A DNA stretch of 64,000 nucleotides, from the NCBI GenBank assembly GCA_036345935.2, contig JADWOT020000008.1, positions 5,621,114-5,685,113 of the forward strand, in the 5' to 3' direction. The notes beneath the pieces were generated by a model that had not been told where the DNA came from, searched no databases, and saw only the letters and a list, made by a program, of their open reading frames with translations. This document shows positions 23,470 to 34,329 of the stretch, in pieces. Each line of letters begins with the position of its first letter. Position 1 is the first letter of the stretch. Source of the DNA: Taenia hydatigena (taxonomy: Eukaryota > Platyhelminthes > Cestoda > Cyclophyllidea > Taeniidae). The translations under genes and the position numbers were made by a program.

Positions 23470-23661
23470 CTGCCATCCGACGACAACATAATACATTTCA
23501 CCACTCCGCTGGCATGGAATTCTGTCTCATTTGAGTGCACCGGCAGTCTCGAATCGTGCGTGGCGGCCATGGACGAGGTGGATATATTGGGAGACCTGGG
23601 TAAATGTGGTCACCATGGTAGCGACAGGGATGTCTTCTGCCGATTTTACAACCAGATCAAA
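23470..23661 (+). CDS. candidate internal exon, Cys-containing extracellular-type protein
   Basis: A 64-codon exon between AG (23,468-23,469, TTGACAG) and a donor AAA then GTGAGA at 23,662. Both borders are phase 0. The product has the composition of a real, probably extracellular, protein: LPSDDNIIHFTTPLAWNSVS, then FECTGSLESCVAAMDEVDIL, then GDLGKCGHHGSDRDVFCRFY. Four cysteines are spread through the second half, and local GC is higher than in the surroundings. An in-frame TGA lies just upstream of the acceptor, so the acceptor is required. I recognise no named domain; an Ig-like or small disulfide domain edge is possible. Neighbouring exons were not found. Confidence 0.45.
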
Positions 23662-26600
23662 GTGAGATCGTTTCACTTAAAAATAAAAATGAGGATGAGG
23701 GCTATTAAAATGATTAAAATCACCACACATGTGTAACTGCTGCATAGCTTCTATAGTTATGTGAGATTTCGAGTTGTAGGCAGTCTGATTTAAGATTCCG
23801 TATCAGGGTTGGAAACGCACATTTGGCGGAGCCTAAGTAAACCAAAGTATACATTATTGCTAATCCCGGTTCCGTAAAATCTATCCCAAAGCATAGTAGG
23901 CTGGAAAAATTGAAGTAGATGGAGAAACTGAAGAGCTGCTTACGTGTTTTACATCGCTCTGTTGGCGAATTGGAATCTATCAAGGTTTGGTCGGTTTGAA
24001 ACGAGAAGGGAGAGGAAGATTGAAGGGGTGGATTATACACACATGTTCGAACACAGCATAAATTCTGTTTGGACTAAAAAAACTCCATGGAGTGGGTCAG
24101 TGACCCCGAGCTTTCCACTTCCAACACCCCTATGCGTACTAATCCAGATCGACGCAGCATAATCCCGGTAGCGCAGTGGTTTTAAGCAGAGAGAATCGCT
24201 TATAACCGCCTGATGAGAGGATCACACTTAAATCTTCCACTGCCTAACTTCTCAGGCCGCTGATAAGTTAACATGAGGATGGATTACTCTTGAGCTTCTA
24301 AGTGGAATAACTCAGGGGAGAGACTGTAGAAATAGAAACAATAGAGCGGCTCGCGATGCCTGTGGAGTTCTGGTTCGTAAGGATGCGAAATTGTTGAAAC
24401 CTACTATTCAAATGCCGCCGGTCAAAGATACTTACGCACTTAAAATTTGCTGTGGTACGACCCAACTCGCATTTTCTTACGGTGAGATGGCAAGGATAAA
24501 TGCAGGCTGGAAGTAGCATATCACTTGATTGGATACACTGCAATGGCAGCTGTGGTCGTAGTATCGACAAAAAAGAGGCAAACATTGAAGGAAGCTACAA
24601 TTTCTGCAACATTTAACGGGAAAGTTGAAGATACAAATCCTTGATAGGACTGACTAAAAAAGTGTTAAACAAGTCCTGATGCTATGGTTGGTACAATGCC
24701 TACAATCACCGTAATTGCTCCGGTGTTGGTAGATTTGCGTTTTTGAAAGAACCAAGGAAGATAGATTAAGTAGTAACCGTACATCGCACTGTTCTAACCA
24801 GCCTTATCTGATCGTCAAGTAGCAAGTCGAGTGCAGAAGACAGAGATGTGGGAAGTTGATCTTATATTTTTACTAGTCTTTTAGGGCATACGAATTATTA
24901 TGCAGACGATAAGTAAACACACCATTAGAATTGCATTGCAAGAGATGAGATGCTCACATTTATCATGTGCTGTGCTGGTGCGTGTAAAATGACCCATTCG
25001 CACGTCTTCGGCTCATCCGGCGAGGTAGCCAACTTCAATTGTCTTTAACAGCAGCAGCGACGACAGATGTGGCAGTGTCAGGATTGACGTTACCAAATCG
25101 CATATATTTTGAGAAGCACTGCGAGGCTTGCTCAGAAATTTCTCATTTCGGATGCCTAGCAGTGCAAAAATGTGGCGGAGGAGGAGGCATAGAAGAATGT
25201 AGATGCGATTGAGGAGGGAGAGAATTAAGATGAACTGAGAAAAACCTTGCAGTTCTTATACGTGACCCAGGAACTACACGAAAGTTGATATTTTTAAGGG
25301 GCCTATTAGCGAGCGGAGGGTCGTAGAACGTCGGATCTACTTTGCTGCTTTCGGCTGTGCGGATTATTACCAATGACACGGGAGGAATTGCAAGAGAGGA
25401 AGTCAAACACGTTCTTCCCCTTTTAGCTGAAAAATTGAGAAAAACACATTCATAAATAACTACTGGTAGTTTCTAAATATCAGCTGCCGGCCGCTTATGT
25501 CACGTCGATGGGTTGAATTGAAACAATTAACAAAAGGTCCGAATGTAAGTTTCTGCAGTAGAGCAATACAAAAGCACCTTAAAGTGCATGCCACTTGCGA
25601 CAGACGTGGTGGGATTCAAGAGTCCTCCTCTGCAAGAATCGAACTAACAATAGGAAAATTATTTTCAACGTAGCGTTGGAGCTGTGAGAGGCGATTTAGT
25701 GAAAACATCTCAAATGCCACTTCACTGAATAAATTAGGCAGCGCAACTCCTATGTGTAAAAGTACTCGTAAGGGGCACAGAAGTGCGTAAGGACTTCACT
25801 TACTCATTTTGAGGGCATCGCTTTTGACTAATCCCTAACAATTTAGCCGGTCATTGTCGTCTAACACAGGGAACAGAGAAATTTCCACAGTCCACAGTGG
25901 ATATTGTCTTTAGGATGGAGTAGGCTGGATGCAATCCTAGCCAACTCTTAACATCAGATCCTAATGACTTTTGTCTGCTTCGAATGAATAAGAGGAGTTA
26001 GGGGATGTTGAGAAGTGGCGCTTACACGCAAGTTGGAATATAGATTTGAGTCTGCATTTAACACGAAAAGACGAGTTTTAGACGATTTTGTACAGTAATT
26101 GGCATCGAGGCTGGCAGCGTACAGGTAACAGGTAAAAGGTAACACGATGATTGCATGTTCCAAACGCACTCAACCACTCGTCCATCCATCCAACCATTCA
26201 GCAATCTACCGTCTCATATCCATATCCATCAGTGACAATTCCATCTGTTTCTCATTCCTTCATTTCGCGTTCATGCATCCATGGAGTCGATGGTGTGTAC
26301 CTCTTGAGCACTTCGGGATGTTTATTGGCTGCTTTTCAGGCTTTGCTTCAGCGTCTGTTTAACGTTATGCAGATTCATTTCTGCCACAAGCTAAGTGATC
26401 TTTCAAAGTAATTCGACAACATCCTACGAGGCCGCAGAAATGTAAGGTCAACTCTGTCAAATTACTCGACCGGCTGTTCTTTGTCCAACCTATAGGCTCA
26501 GCAACATGCATGTGTCACTTTTTATTTTTAAATCAGATTCCAATTTATTTAGCCCCTACAGGCCAACTTGCAGTCCAAAGTGCCGACTCGCCCTTAATCA

Positions 26601-28000
26601 GCGATTGTGATTGCACAATCAAGCTTCACAGCATAAACACTTGATGGGATGGCCAAAGAGGGAGCCAAACTAACTAACGCAACTCATGTCAATTGCTCTC
26701 TCCTATGCTATACTCAAAGATGGCTGAAGAAGAACTGACTTGAAATTTCTAATGCGTATGATGGTATTTGCGTGAAGGATGAAGTCGGCTGTTGGTCGCA
26801 CTAGAAATGTTTTGCTCTTTTGGCCGAGAAAAGAAGCAAACGCACTCTTACGACCCAAATTATTCATGTGCACTAATAATCGGTGTGTGTAAGTCGCCTT
26901 TTAGCGGTACAAGGGGATCAAACATCACTTAGCTTTGAGGAAATTGGAACGCGTGCAGCTCCAACATGCCATTTTATATCTTTAAGTTGCTATCACAATT
27001 ACGAACAGGAATAAATCTCGAATATTCATTTTTATCTAGTACTTTGACGCGCCACTGTCAGGAAAATAATGTGAATTATGTTTCACTTCATTACCGACTG
27101 ACTAATTTCTAACTACTCAACAATCTGTGACAAAGCAATCCAAGGGAGATTATTACAAAATAGAGAACTTACTGTATTTCTATAAAGAGTCTTCCACAGG
27201 TAGGTGTAAACCATTAATTATGCAGCCAAAGGGGAGAGGGAATTAAATGTAGAAAATTTGGAGCGAGAGTGGCGACCAACGCATGATTTTGGGAGTACAA
27301 TGCAGGGCTAATTGTTCCAACTCGGTAATTTCGGGTGAGAATTAGATCCATGGAGATAGTTTAGTCCGCCTCTTTCTCTCATATCCAACATTATTGTTTT
27401 CCTTAATCGGAAGAGGTGTTTTGCTCGGCCGCAACGCGCTCTCTGCCCTTCTATCTCTGTGTAACGTACTTAACCAAAACGAAGTTTAGGGGAGGCTAAA
27501 AGTTGGTGGATGTGCTCAAAGAAAAACGCAAACAAACTCTATGTCCATCATCTTTGGAAATGAAGATTCAGTGTTAACCAATAAACAGACTTCCTTTACA
27601 TATTCATGTCTTAAATGCTAACCCGAGAATGTCTGATAGACATGTTTAAGACTAAAAATATCTATTTTTGACTTGACACAACGAAATCGTGCAAAATGTC
27701 ACAAGTATTTGCTACACAAAGACGGTGCACTCCACAGCCAGAAAGTGTGTCAGTTCAACACACTTTGCAGTGACCACGCAAGATGGCCATCTAAAGGGAA
27801 GTAGATGGTAGCGAAATGCAACGAGGTTACGTTAGTGCTGATGCATTCGCGCTTTTTGAACGTCAGTCGCTGAGATGGAGTTCGTGTTAGCTGTTCATGC
27901 CCCGAACTGAGAGAGTGAACAGGCTTACAGCATCGCCCAATCAGCCGTCAGTGTTAGCCCAATTGCATCTCCGATGAACTCTGCTGACATTCAATCAAAT
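23662..28000. other. unassigned stretch with one weak exon candidate
   Basis: Mostly without signal. On the minus strand near 25,345-25,245 the reading KVDPTFYDPPLANRPLKNI and then FRVVPGSRI looks protein-like and follows a GCACAG acceptor, but the donor is poor and no family is recognised. Other frames here appear to be chance. Confidence 0.25.
24163..24240 (+). other. tRNA-derived element candidate (SINE-like)
   Basis: The sequence cccggtagcgcagtggtttt has a good RNA polymerase III A box (TRGCNNAGYNGG type) in a tRNA-like context. About 45 bases later gaggatcacacttaaatc stands where the B box should be, but matches it poorly. No intact acceptor stem or anticodon arm is visible, so this is at most a decayed tRNA or a tRNA-derived short interspersed element. 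Confidence 0.3.
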
Positions 28001-28021
28001 GCTAATCTTGAGTCCCCTCGG

Positions 28022-28031
28022 AGTATATAAA
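28022..28031 (+). promoter_or_regulatory. strong TATA-type promoter candidate
   Basis: GTATATAAAC, preceded by two CCAAT-type boxes (gcccaatcagcc at about 27,936 and gcccaattgc at about 27,957) and an octamer-like aaatgctaat. Transcription would start about 28,052-28,056. The first ATG (28,094) opens only five codons, and AATAAA follows at about 28,111. Upstream elements of this kind are seen at histone and other short-message genes, but no histone ORF follows. It may drive a non-coding or decayed short transcript. Confidence 0.35.
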
Positions 28032-28841
28032 CACTTTGCTTTTGGTCGCATTACGGTCTCTACTTTGTCGGTCACGGCGAATTTTCCTACACATGAATCG
28101 TCTCAATTAGGCAATAAAGTAGAGTTTGCAAAGCAGTTCCTGCATGTACATTAGGGCTTACTGACTTTTGGTGAGTAAAATTTTGCCTTGTGTGTATGTG
28201 GATAAGAACTCGATGACCGCAACTAATCTACGGTCATTGTCATCCACAGTTAAGTTTATAATGTGCAGATTTAGTAATTTAACTTGCTTAAGTACGTATT
28301 TTAAAATGTCTTTTAGGAAGCAAAGCACTACATTCGAGAGCGTCCTGAAGACAAAACTAAGGAGAGAGAGGACTAAAACTGTCGCAGGATCAACTTCTCA
28401 CGACATCCTCCTTTAGGACGACCAGTGTCAACCACGAAGGGACTAGACACTCACGTGACTGCTACTAACCATGCAGCAAACTTCAGCACCGACAGCATTG
28501 GTCATGCCTGACGCAGAAAAACTCACCTTAATTAGCCTAATCCGGACAATCTTCGCCAACTTTCGAGGAGCCTGTTCACATGAAATTGAATCAGTAGAAA
28601 GCTGGATCTGATTTTACCGGTTTACTCAAAACTACTTTGCGGTCATCTCGGCTTCTGAGGTCAGTAGAGAGGAGAAAAATGAGGTTGCAGTGATACAAAA
28701 CATAAGACTTGAGAAGTCTAATGTGCTACAATATTGACTTGGACTTCAGAAATCTTCTGCTTATGAAACAATTGCGTTGTGCTCTGTGCTCTACGAGAGA
28801 ACAACATGCTCGTCCGAATCACTCGAGCAGAGGTGTAATCA

Positions 28842-29312
28842 CTATTTCTTGGCACTCTGGCGCACAACTTTCAAATCCAGAGGGGTGCGACATTTGTGCT
28901 GCAATGCCTGCGACGAGTAGCATCGCACGCAGTGGCATGAGCGCATATTGCAAGCCACGAGGATGCTCTGTCTCCGGTCATACGCCTTCGTCGTGATTGC
29001 GAGCTCATCCTTTATCTCGGGTGTTATGAAGAAGGGTGCCCTGGTAAGGTCAGCCTTTTTGGGAGGTCTCAACTCTCGAGATCTGTCTTATGAGTGACCG
29101 AAATCTGCAATTAAAATGTAATCTGAATCAACGATAAGCACGTTGTTGGGCTTGACATCTAAGTAGACGATGCTCATGACTTGAAGGCGCTCTAGACCAC
29201 AAATAATCTCAGTTGTAAAATTGCGATACAATTTTACCGAGGTAGCCAACATGTGAGACGAGATCCCGCAAGTCGGATCCACCTTATAGCACTTGGAACT
29301 CATTAAAGGCAT
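28842..29312 (-). pseudogene. AGC-like protein kinase relic, copy 1
   Basis: The minus strand reads kinase subdomains V to IX in order: EIICGL before the catalytic loop, IVYLDVKPNNVLI (HRD replaced by YLD, with K and N kept), IADFG with an intact DFG, then after an in-frame TAA the activation segment PPKKADLTRAPFFITPEI. ILVAC near 28,935 is helix F. Compared with the copy at 50 kb, the TAA replaces a Tyr codon and a frameshift follows helix F, so the gene is dead or badly assembled. In an active AGC kinase these parts bind ATP-Mg and phosphorylate Ser/Thr. Upstream flank at 29.40-29.59 kb matches flank at 51.16-51.35 kb, so both descend from one duplicated locus. Confidence 0.7.
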
Positions 29313-29399
29313 TGCGTCAACATTGAAGGTACGGGAAGGATGAAGATTTTGTAGACATCACGCATGCCTGATTCGACCATTGTTTAAAAATTGGCACCA

Positions 29400-29590
29400 A
29401 ATGGAGGCCAAATATCAAGTCTGAACGACACTAATTTGGCCATAGCTTTGAGATTCCCAAAGCGATATTTAGACTGCGACGAAAATTGTTGCATTTATTG
29501 TGTTGGGGCTACTTTGGAGTCCTATTAATTGCACCAGCAATCGACTCGATTCTGCCTTCATATGGCACTCTCTTAGGGAGAGGTGGAAGC
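29400..29590. repeat. duplicated flank of the kinase locus, copy 1
   Basis: Matches 51,160-51,350 in the same orientation: tagctttgagattcccaaag / tagctttaagagctctaaag, then tttattgtgttggggctac / tttattgtgctggggttat and tttggagtcct. In both places it lies on the 5' side of a minus-strand kinase relic, showing that the duplication reached beyond the coding part. Confidence 0.6.
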
Positions 29591-29769
29591 AGAATTTCCT
29601 TGATTTGTCTAAGGATTTGATGTTGCGTCTTCTCACTTAGTCGCATTCACCCCATGGGTGTGAACCACAAACCGATCGACACAGGCTGAAAGTGTTACTG
29701 TGTCCTTGTGTCTGAACAACGAGCCATCTGCCAAACTTGTCTTGAAAGACGGAACCTCCTGTTACAATA

Positions 29770-30252
29770 GGCTTCACCGAGGCATCTATCTTTATGACAC
29801 CGAAGATAAGTTGGTCCTCGCAACAAAGGCGGATGTCTGGAGTCTGGGCATTCTCGTGGCATGCATCATGTACGGTCATACCACTGCGCGCGCTTGGCTG
29901 CACACACGTCGGTTCATGGCAAGCTGTTCGCCAAACGCGTTCACACTTGTACGCAAATTCTTCATAGCCCGTCTCACACACAGTCACAGCAGACGCCTAA
30001 ACAATGTTGGTGCGAAGCGCCTCTAGTTCTTCAAAGACGTCAACTCTGCTGGTCGCTGCTGCTTACAGTGAGCACATATTGCTGGTAGGCGGTCTTTGAG
30101 GCATCCGTGACGGGCATGGTGTGCGTCGGTTGATGGCAGTATCACCGAACTACAAGGATATGGCACAGGCTAAACTGACAGGCAAGAGGATTGATGAGCT
30201 CTTCGCCAACTTTGAAATCATTAATCCTCACCTCCGCTACTCATACCGTGGA
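29770..30252 (+). pseudogene. AGC-like protein kinase relic, copy 2
   Basis: Plus-strand remains of the C-lobe of the same kinase family: ASIFMTPKI (APE-motif region) in one frame, KADVWSLGILVACIMYGHTT in another. Then comes GAKRL, a TAG stop, and FFKDVN, the AGC-tail entry (FFk..nW). Further on HGVRRLMAVSPNYKD is close to HGMRRFVPVSPNCKD of the 50-kb copy. It ends with a 40-residue run to TAG at 30,252. At least two frame changes and two stops break it. It stands head to head with copy 1 and overlaps it in domain content, so these are two copies, not halves of one inverted gene. Confidence 0.66.
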
Positions 30253-30879
30253 TAGCATGAAAGGCATGCGAAATTCGACTTGATTTGTCCATTGCTCCTT
30301 TTCTTGTGTGTGTCTGAGCTCTCCATCTGGTCGAAATGTATCCTATTCTTTGACTAGACTTTTACACTCCTTGATACACAGGCGTTGTCTAAGGAAAGCC
30401 AAAACATTTTTTATAAAAGTCCAATGCTCCTAGTTTCGGATGCAAGATTCTTCGAGAATTTCGCGTAAATGTTAAAGCAGTATGACTGAACAGTAGCATA
30501 TCTTGCGCTAACAGCGACGTCATTCGTTTATCGTGGTGGCCTATAATGACAGGGCCATTGCCGATGCCAAGCAGCTCATAGCATGATGCGGATGAACTTG
30601 GCCACGCTTTAAGTATGGGCTAACGAAATACTATTAATCTAACCGTTGCATTCCTCTGTGAGTATCGTCTTCTGTAACGGCTATTCATTGCTGAAGAAGT
30701 TCAACTAAGGCTTTTCTCACCAATCTTTTGAGGATTCGATTGGTCATTTAGCTTAGTATTCAGCAGAAAGGATTCCCTGCATTCGCAGTAAACACAAAAA
30801 ACCAAATTTTCTAGGTAGAATTTTGTTCCTCTCCTGTTAGAGTTGGATTTGTAAAGGATTTATGTAAGAAACCTTTAAA

Positions 30880-31083
30880 ATGAGGCACAACTTCAATCGT
30901 TTGTTTGTGGAATTCAAGCAAGTTAACAACGACTTCTACTGTTGCCAACCTACTGCAGAAGAAAGCCCGTTGGCTCCTTACAAAAAAATTGAGAATGAGG
31001 TGCGCTTAAGGAACATAGTTCCAATCTGCCTGCCCGGTCGTGATTTTCGTCTCGATTGCACTCGGCGGTTTCGACGGAAATGA
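30880..31083 (+). pseudogene. possible S1 serine-protease fragment
   Basis: The reading VRLRNIVPICLPGRDFRLDC contains the v.PICLP strand that precedes the disulfide-bonded Cys and the GWG turn in trypsin-like proteases. What should follow (c.vtGWG) is absent: the frame gives RRF and soon stops. The upstream part of the 67-codon frame shows neither the TAAHC nor the DIAL motif, so only one short element supports the call. Chance similarity cannot be excluded. Confidence 0.28.
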
Positions 31084-33822
31084 TTTCTGCATGTCGCATT
31101 TCTCATTCAAACCTAAACTTACATCTCGTTATAGTCAATGCAATCACTTAACTGTCTATGCTCCAAAAGCACGCAAAGTGTGTACAGATGGAAAGAGCCA
31201 GAAGGTGCCATCACATCTATGGATGTGAGGGCTACATGCTAGCTCTTGAAGGACAGTAATTGCAAAGGCTCCTTTTTGGTCCTCATGTTGGTCCACGTCA
31301 TCGCGCAGTCAATGTACAACTCCCATCAAATTATGCGGCATGGAACATGGAAGGAATCTTAGACAAATGTCCTCGAGTAGTGCCTGCCGCATGATCAAGC
31401 TCCAACTAAATTGCTTTCTGACTTGGTTCGACGCAACTGACCTTCTAGTAACCATTTTGACAGCTAACTTTCAAAATGAAGTTCCAAAACATGCATTGTA
31501 CACGAACATTAAACATGGGTAAGAGACTGGCCATCTGATGGCACGTCAAAGCCTATGATTCTTTGAGGCCACAAATCGATCTACGGTGTATGCCTTTAGA
31601 CTTTAGTTGTAAATAAAGTCGTGATTTAGCGTTGATGAACCTAAGAAGACGAAGATTCAGGTACACCTCTTACAGTGGACGGAATTTCAGTCGCATTGAC
31701 ATGAAATCTCTTGACCGCTTGGTTGAACTCATATGTCGTTGGAATGATATTTATGCACACTTCGGCCTAAATTTAATTTTGAAATTGAGTGTTTTTTCAG
31801 CAAGGTATCAAGTGCTTCTCGAATCTCAGCATTGGTAGATAAATGACCCAAGTGGTAGCGGTGCGACTGAAGGTGACATCAGATACATCCTTACAATGAG
31901 TAGGTCTGGTTGTCCAGTGCTCACTACGCTGCGCTTTCAATTCTACGTGGTTGACAAAAGGATCGCTGTCTACTCCTTTGGCATTCGTATAAATAGCCTT
32001 TAACACTGAGAAGGATAGTGACTTTGCCTTCAATCGCATGCTAAGCAACAATTACTTTTGAACTGAGCCATTATTAAATTCAAGGCAGGAAGTCTGGCAG
32101 TAGATGTAATTGCTTACAGTACACATTCCAGCGTCACAACAGATGAGATGCTAGATAGACTGTTAAACGGTCATGCCATTGGTAATCTCAGAAACGAACC
32201 ACTCAACACCCTTGACGTCTGAATCATTTTGCTAGAAAGAAAATGGCAGAGAGAGTGTGATCTGAGAAGTAACGTGATGGTAGCTGAAAATGTGTCCACT
32301 ACGTCTGTGAAGACCTATGAGCCGAGATGGCTGGATCGCGGGCATACAGATTCCCACTTTATAATGTCCGGCATTGGTTGCCACTTAACAGCTTGGCTTC
32401 AGAGCAAGACTTCAGAATTCTTGCGCAGTAGTTGCTTAGAAGCCCTTAAGAATGACTTACTACTGGTGGCAGAGATTTCTACTTCTGCAAAAAGTTCGCT
32501 TTGATGGTCCATGTCTAGGTTTTGATGTATCAAGTATGCAAGCAACTATTTCACAAACCCTTCCTTCTATTTCGCCTAATTTTTGCGGTTAATGGCTTCT
32601 TAACTGATAGGTATTTAGAAACATCGGTCGCATACTGAAACATAGAGCTTCTTGCAAAAATATAGAGATTGATTTTAAATCCAAAAAAAATAATTTGCGT
32701 GTTTTATTTGCGGTTCTTTATTAAATACTGGTTTCTCTAAGTTGCGTGATGTTCCACGCCTCCCTTCTCACCTTGCTCTAAATGCAAAAATGAAAGTAAA
32801 ATTAGTGGCGAATGAGTGTATATTAATTTAAGGTATGCGTATGTGGGTGCTATTCCAATTCCCTATCTCGAATTAACTTGAGGAAACAGGATGTGGCGCC
32901 AAGGTAAGAATTCAGCTGGGTTACACTTGGATCAACTGCTAGTTGATCTTCCACCATGTCACTCGCCTGTTAAGGAATCGCATCTACAATGAAAATTCCC
33001 CAGCTAATTGATCATCAGGTGAATGATTCAAGGAAAGGATCAATATTGCTTTGAGATCTCACTTTACCAAATTCTCGCTAACAAACTTAGGTAGGTCAAG
33101 TAATTTAAAATGATTATTGATGCCTGTCTATACCGATAAGTAATTTTTACACCATTGTCCTTTGCTTTGTGATCATAGCTTACATTTTGAAATAATAGGC
33201 TAACTTTAAACTTAATACTTGGGTAATGAGGTTAGATTGAGCACATGCCTAAGCCCGATTACTGCATGAAGCGTCCAGATAAAATTTGCGTTTTGCACGT
33301 ATGACTGAATTGGCATCGCGATGGCAAGTCTCTAAGACAAACAGCCGCTCTTTTGCATCTCTGTTTTGTGTATGGACACAGCCTAAACATCGTTAATGCG
33401 GCTGATGGCAGAAAATAGTAGTTGTGCCGTTTCAAAAAGGACATCAAAGTTAAGAATTTTTCGCACGTGCAGAAAGCTTTAATCTGAATGCGTAGTTAAG
33501 ATGTTTAGCAGCCATCAATGCCTAAAATGGTTAATAGACGGTTATGCGTCTGTCAGTAAAAATCCAAGTCTCGATGCATTCTGTCCAATCCATTAAGTCT
33601 TTCCAGAAAAAGCAGCTTTTAGGATTGCTTATAGAACTTAGGATCAGTGCAAAACCTGTGGTTCTACGAAACTATTAAATGCTCTTTGCCCTTATTTGCG
33701 AGAAATACATTAATTATTCACAAACTCATGCTAGATGAGTACAGGTTACGAGTCAGGATTACTTTCCTGACCAACTAAAACTGATGGTCAGGCTTATAGA
33801 CGATATTGGTTTTTAATTTTAG
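31084..33822. other. unassigned stretch
   Basis: No domain recognised. A donor-like AAG/GTAAGA occurs at 32,905 on plus without a convincing exon in front of it. Part of this stretch may be introns of the gene ending at 34,329. Confidence 0.3.
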
Positions 33823-34329
33823 GTCATCAGGAGATCTTACATCCACTTAGTACATGCTATGAAGTCGAAGCAAACCTTCTTGTACTTTAGTCAAGGCAAC
33901 CTCAGGATGAAAACAAGCACAGTCCAAAGCTTCACTATCGTTATCAAAGTGAAAGCCAGCCAACCAGAAGGGCCCAACCTATACATGTAAGTGCTCTGAA
34001 TGTTTTTTTTTACTCCTATTAGCCACATTTTAAAAAGACTATACGATTATTTTTGAAAACAGCATGCATCCTTGAAGGTTTGACATGCTTTCCTTAACTC
34101 TAATATCTATCTCTCTAATTTAGACTTGTTTCTCCTTTGTCGATGAAGGACTTCATGGAAGTTAAAAAGGTGTGTATTTAAGGGATCTAGCATTCATTGT
34201 GTTGTACTTAGCAATGCCTAGCCTAGCGTTCCCATTTCATAGCTCGTTGAGGTTACTTCAGGCTTACCTTATTTCGAAAGACAAAACGAGATTCTGCAAA
34301 TGATGCTTCTTTCGTATTACTTGGATTAG
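33823..34329 (+). CDS. 3' end of an unrecognised gene, three exons
   Basis: Exons 33,823-33,986, 34,124-34,169 and 34,243-34,329. Acceptors are TTTTAATTTTAG, TCTCTAATTTAG and CCCATTTCATAG; donors are CAT/GTAAGT and AAG/GTGTGT. Introns are 137 and 73 bp. One frame stays open across both junctions (the first splits a codon 2+1, the second is phase 0) and ends at TAG 34,327-34,329. The deduced 99-residue end includes IRRSYIHLVHAMKSKQTFLY, STVQSFTIVIKVKASQPEGP, LVSPLSMKDFMEVKK and LVEVTSGLPYFERQNEIL. Composition is that of a normal folded protein; I recognise no family and see no membrane segment. Continuity over three independently defined exons is the main support. Upstream exons were not found. 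Confidence 0.55.

Noticed and set aside
28022..28500. Histone gene downstream of the CCAAT/TATA promoter
   Set aside because: No histone-like frame follows; the 82-codon frame at 28,168 has no histone signature.
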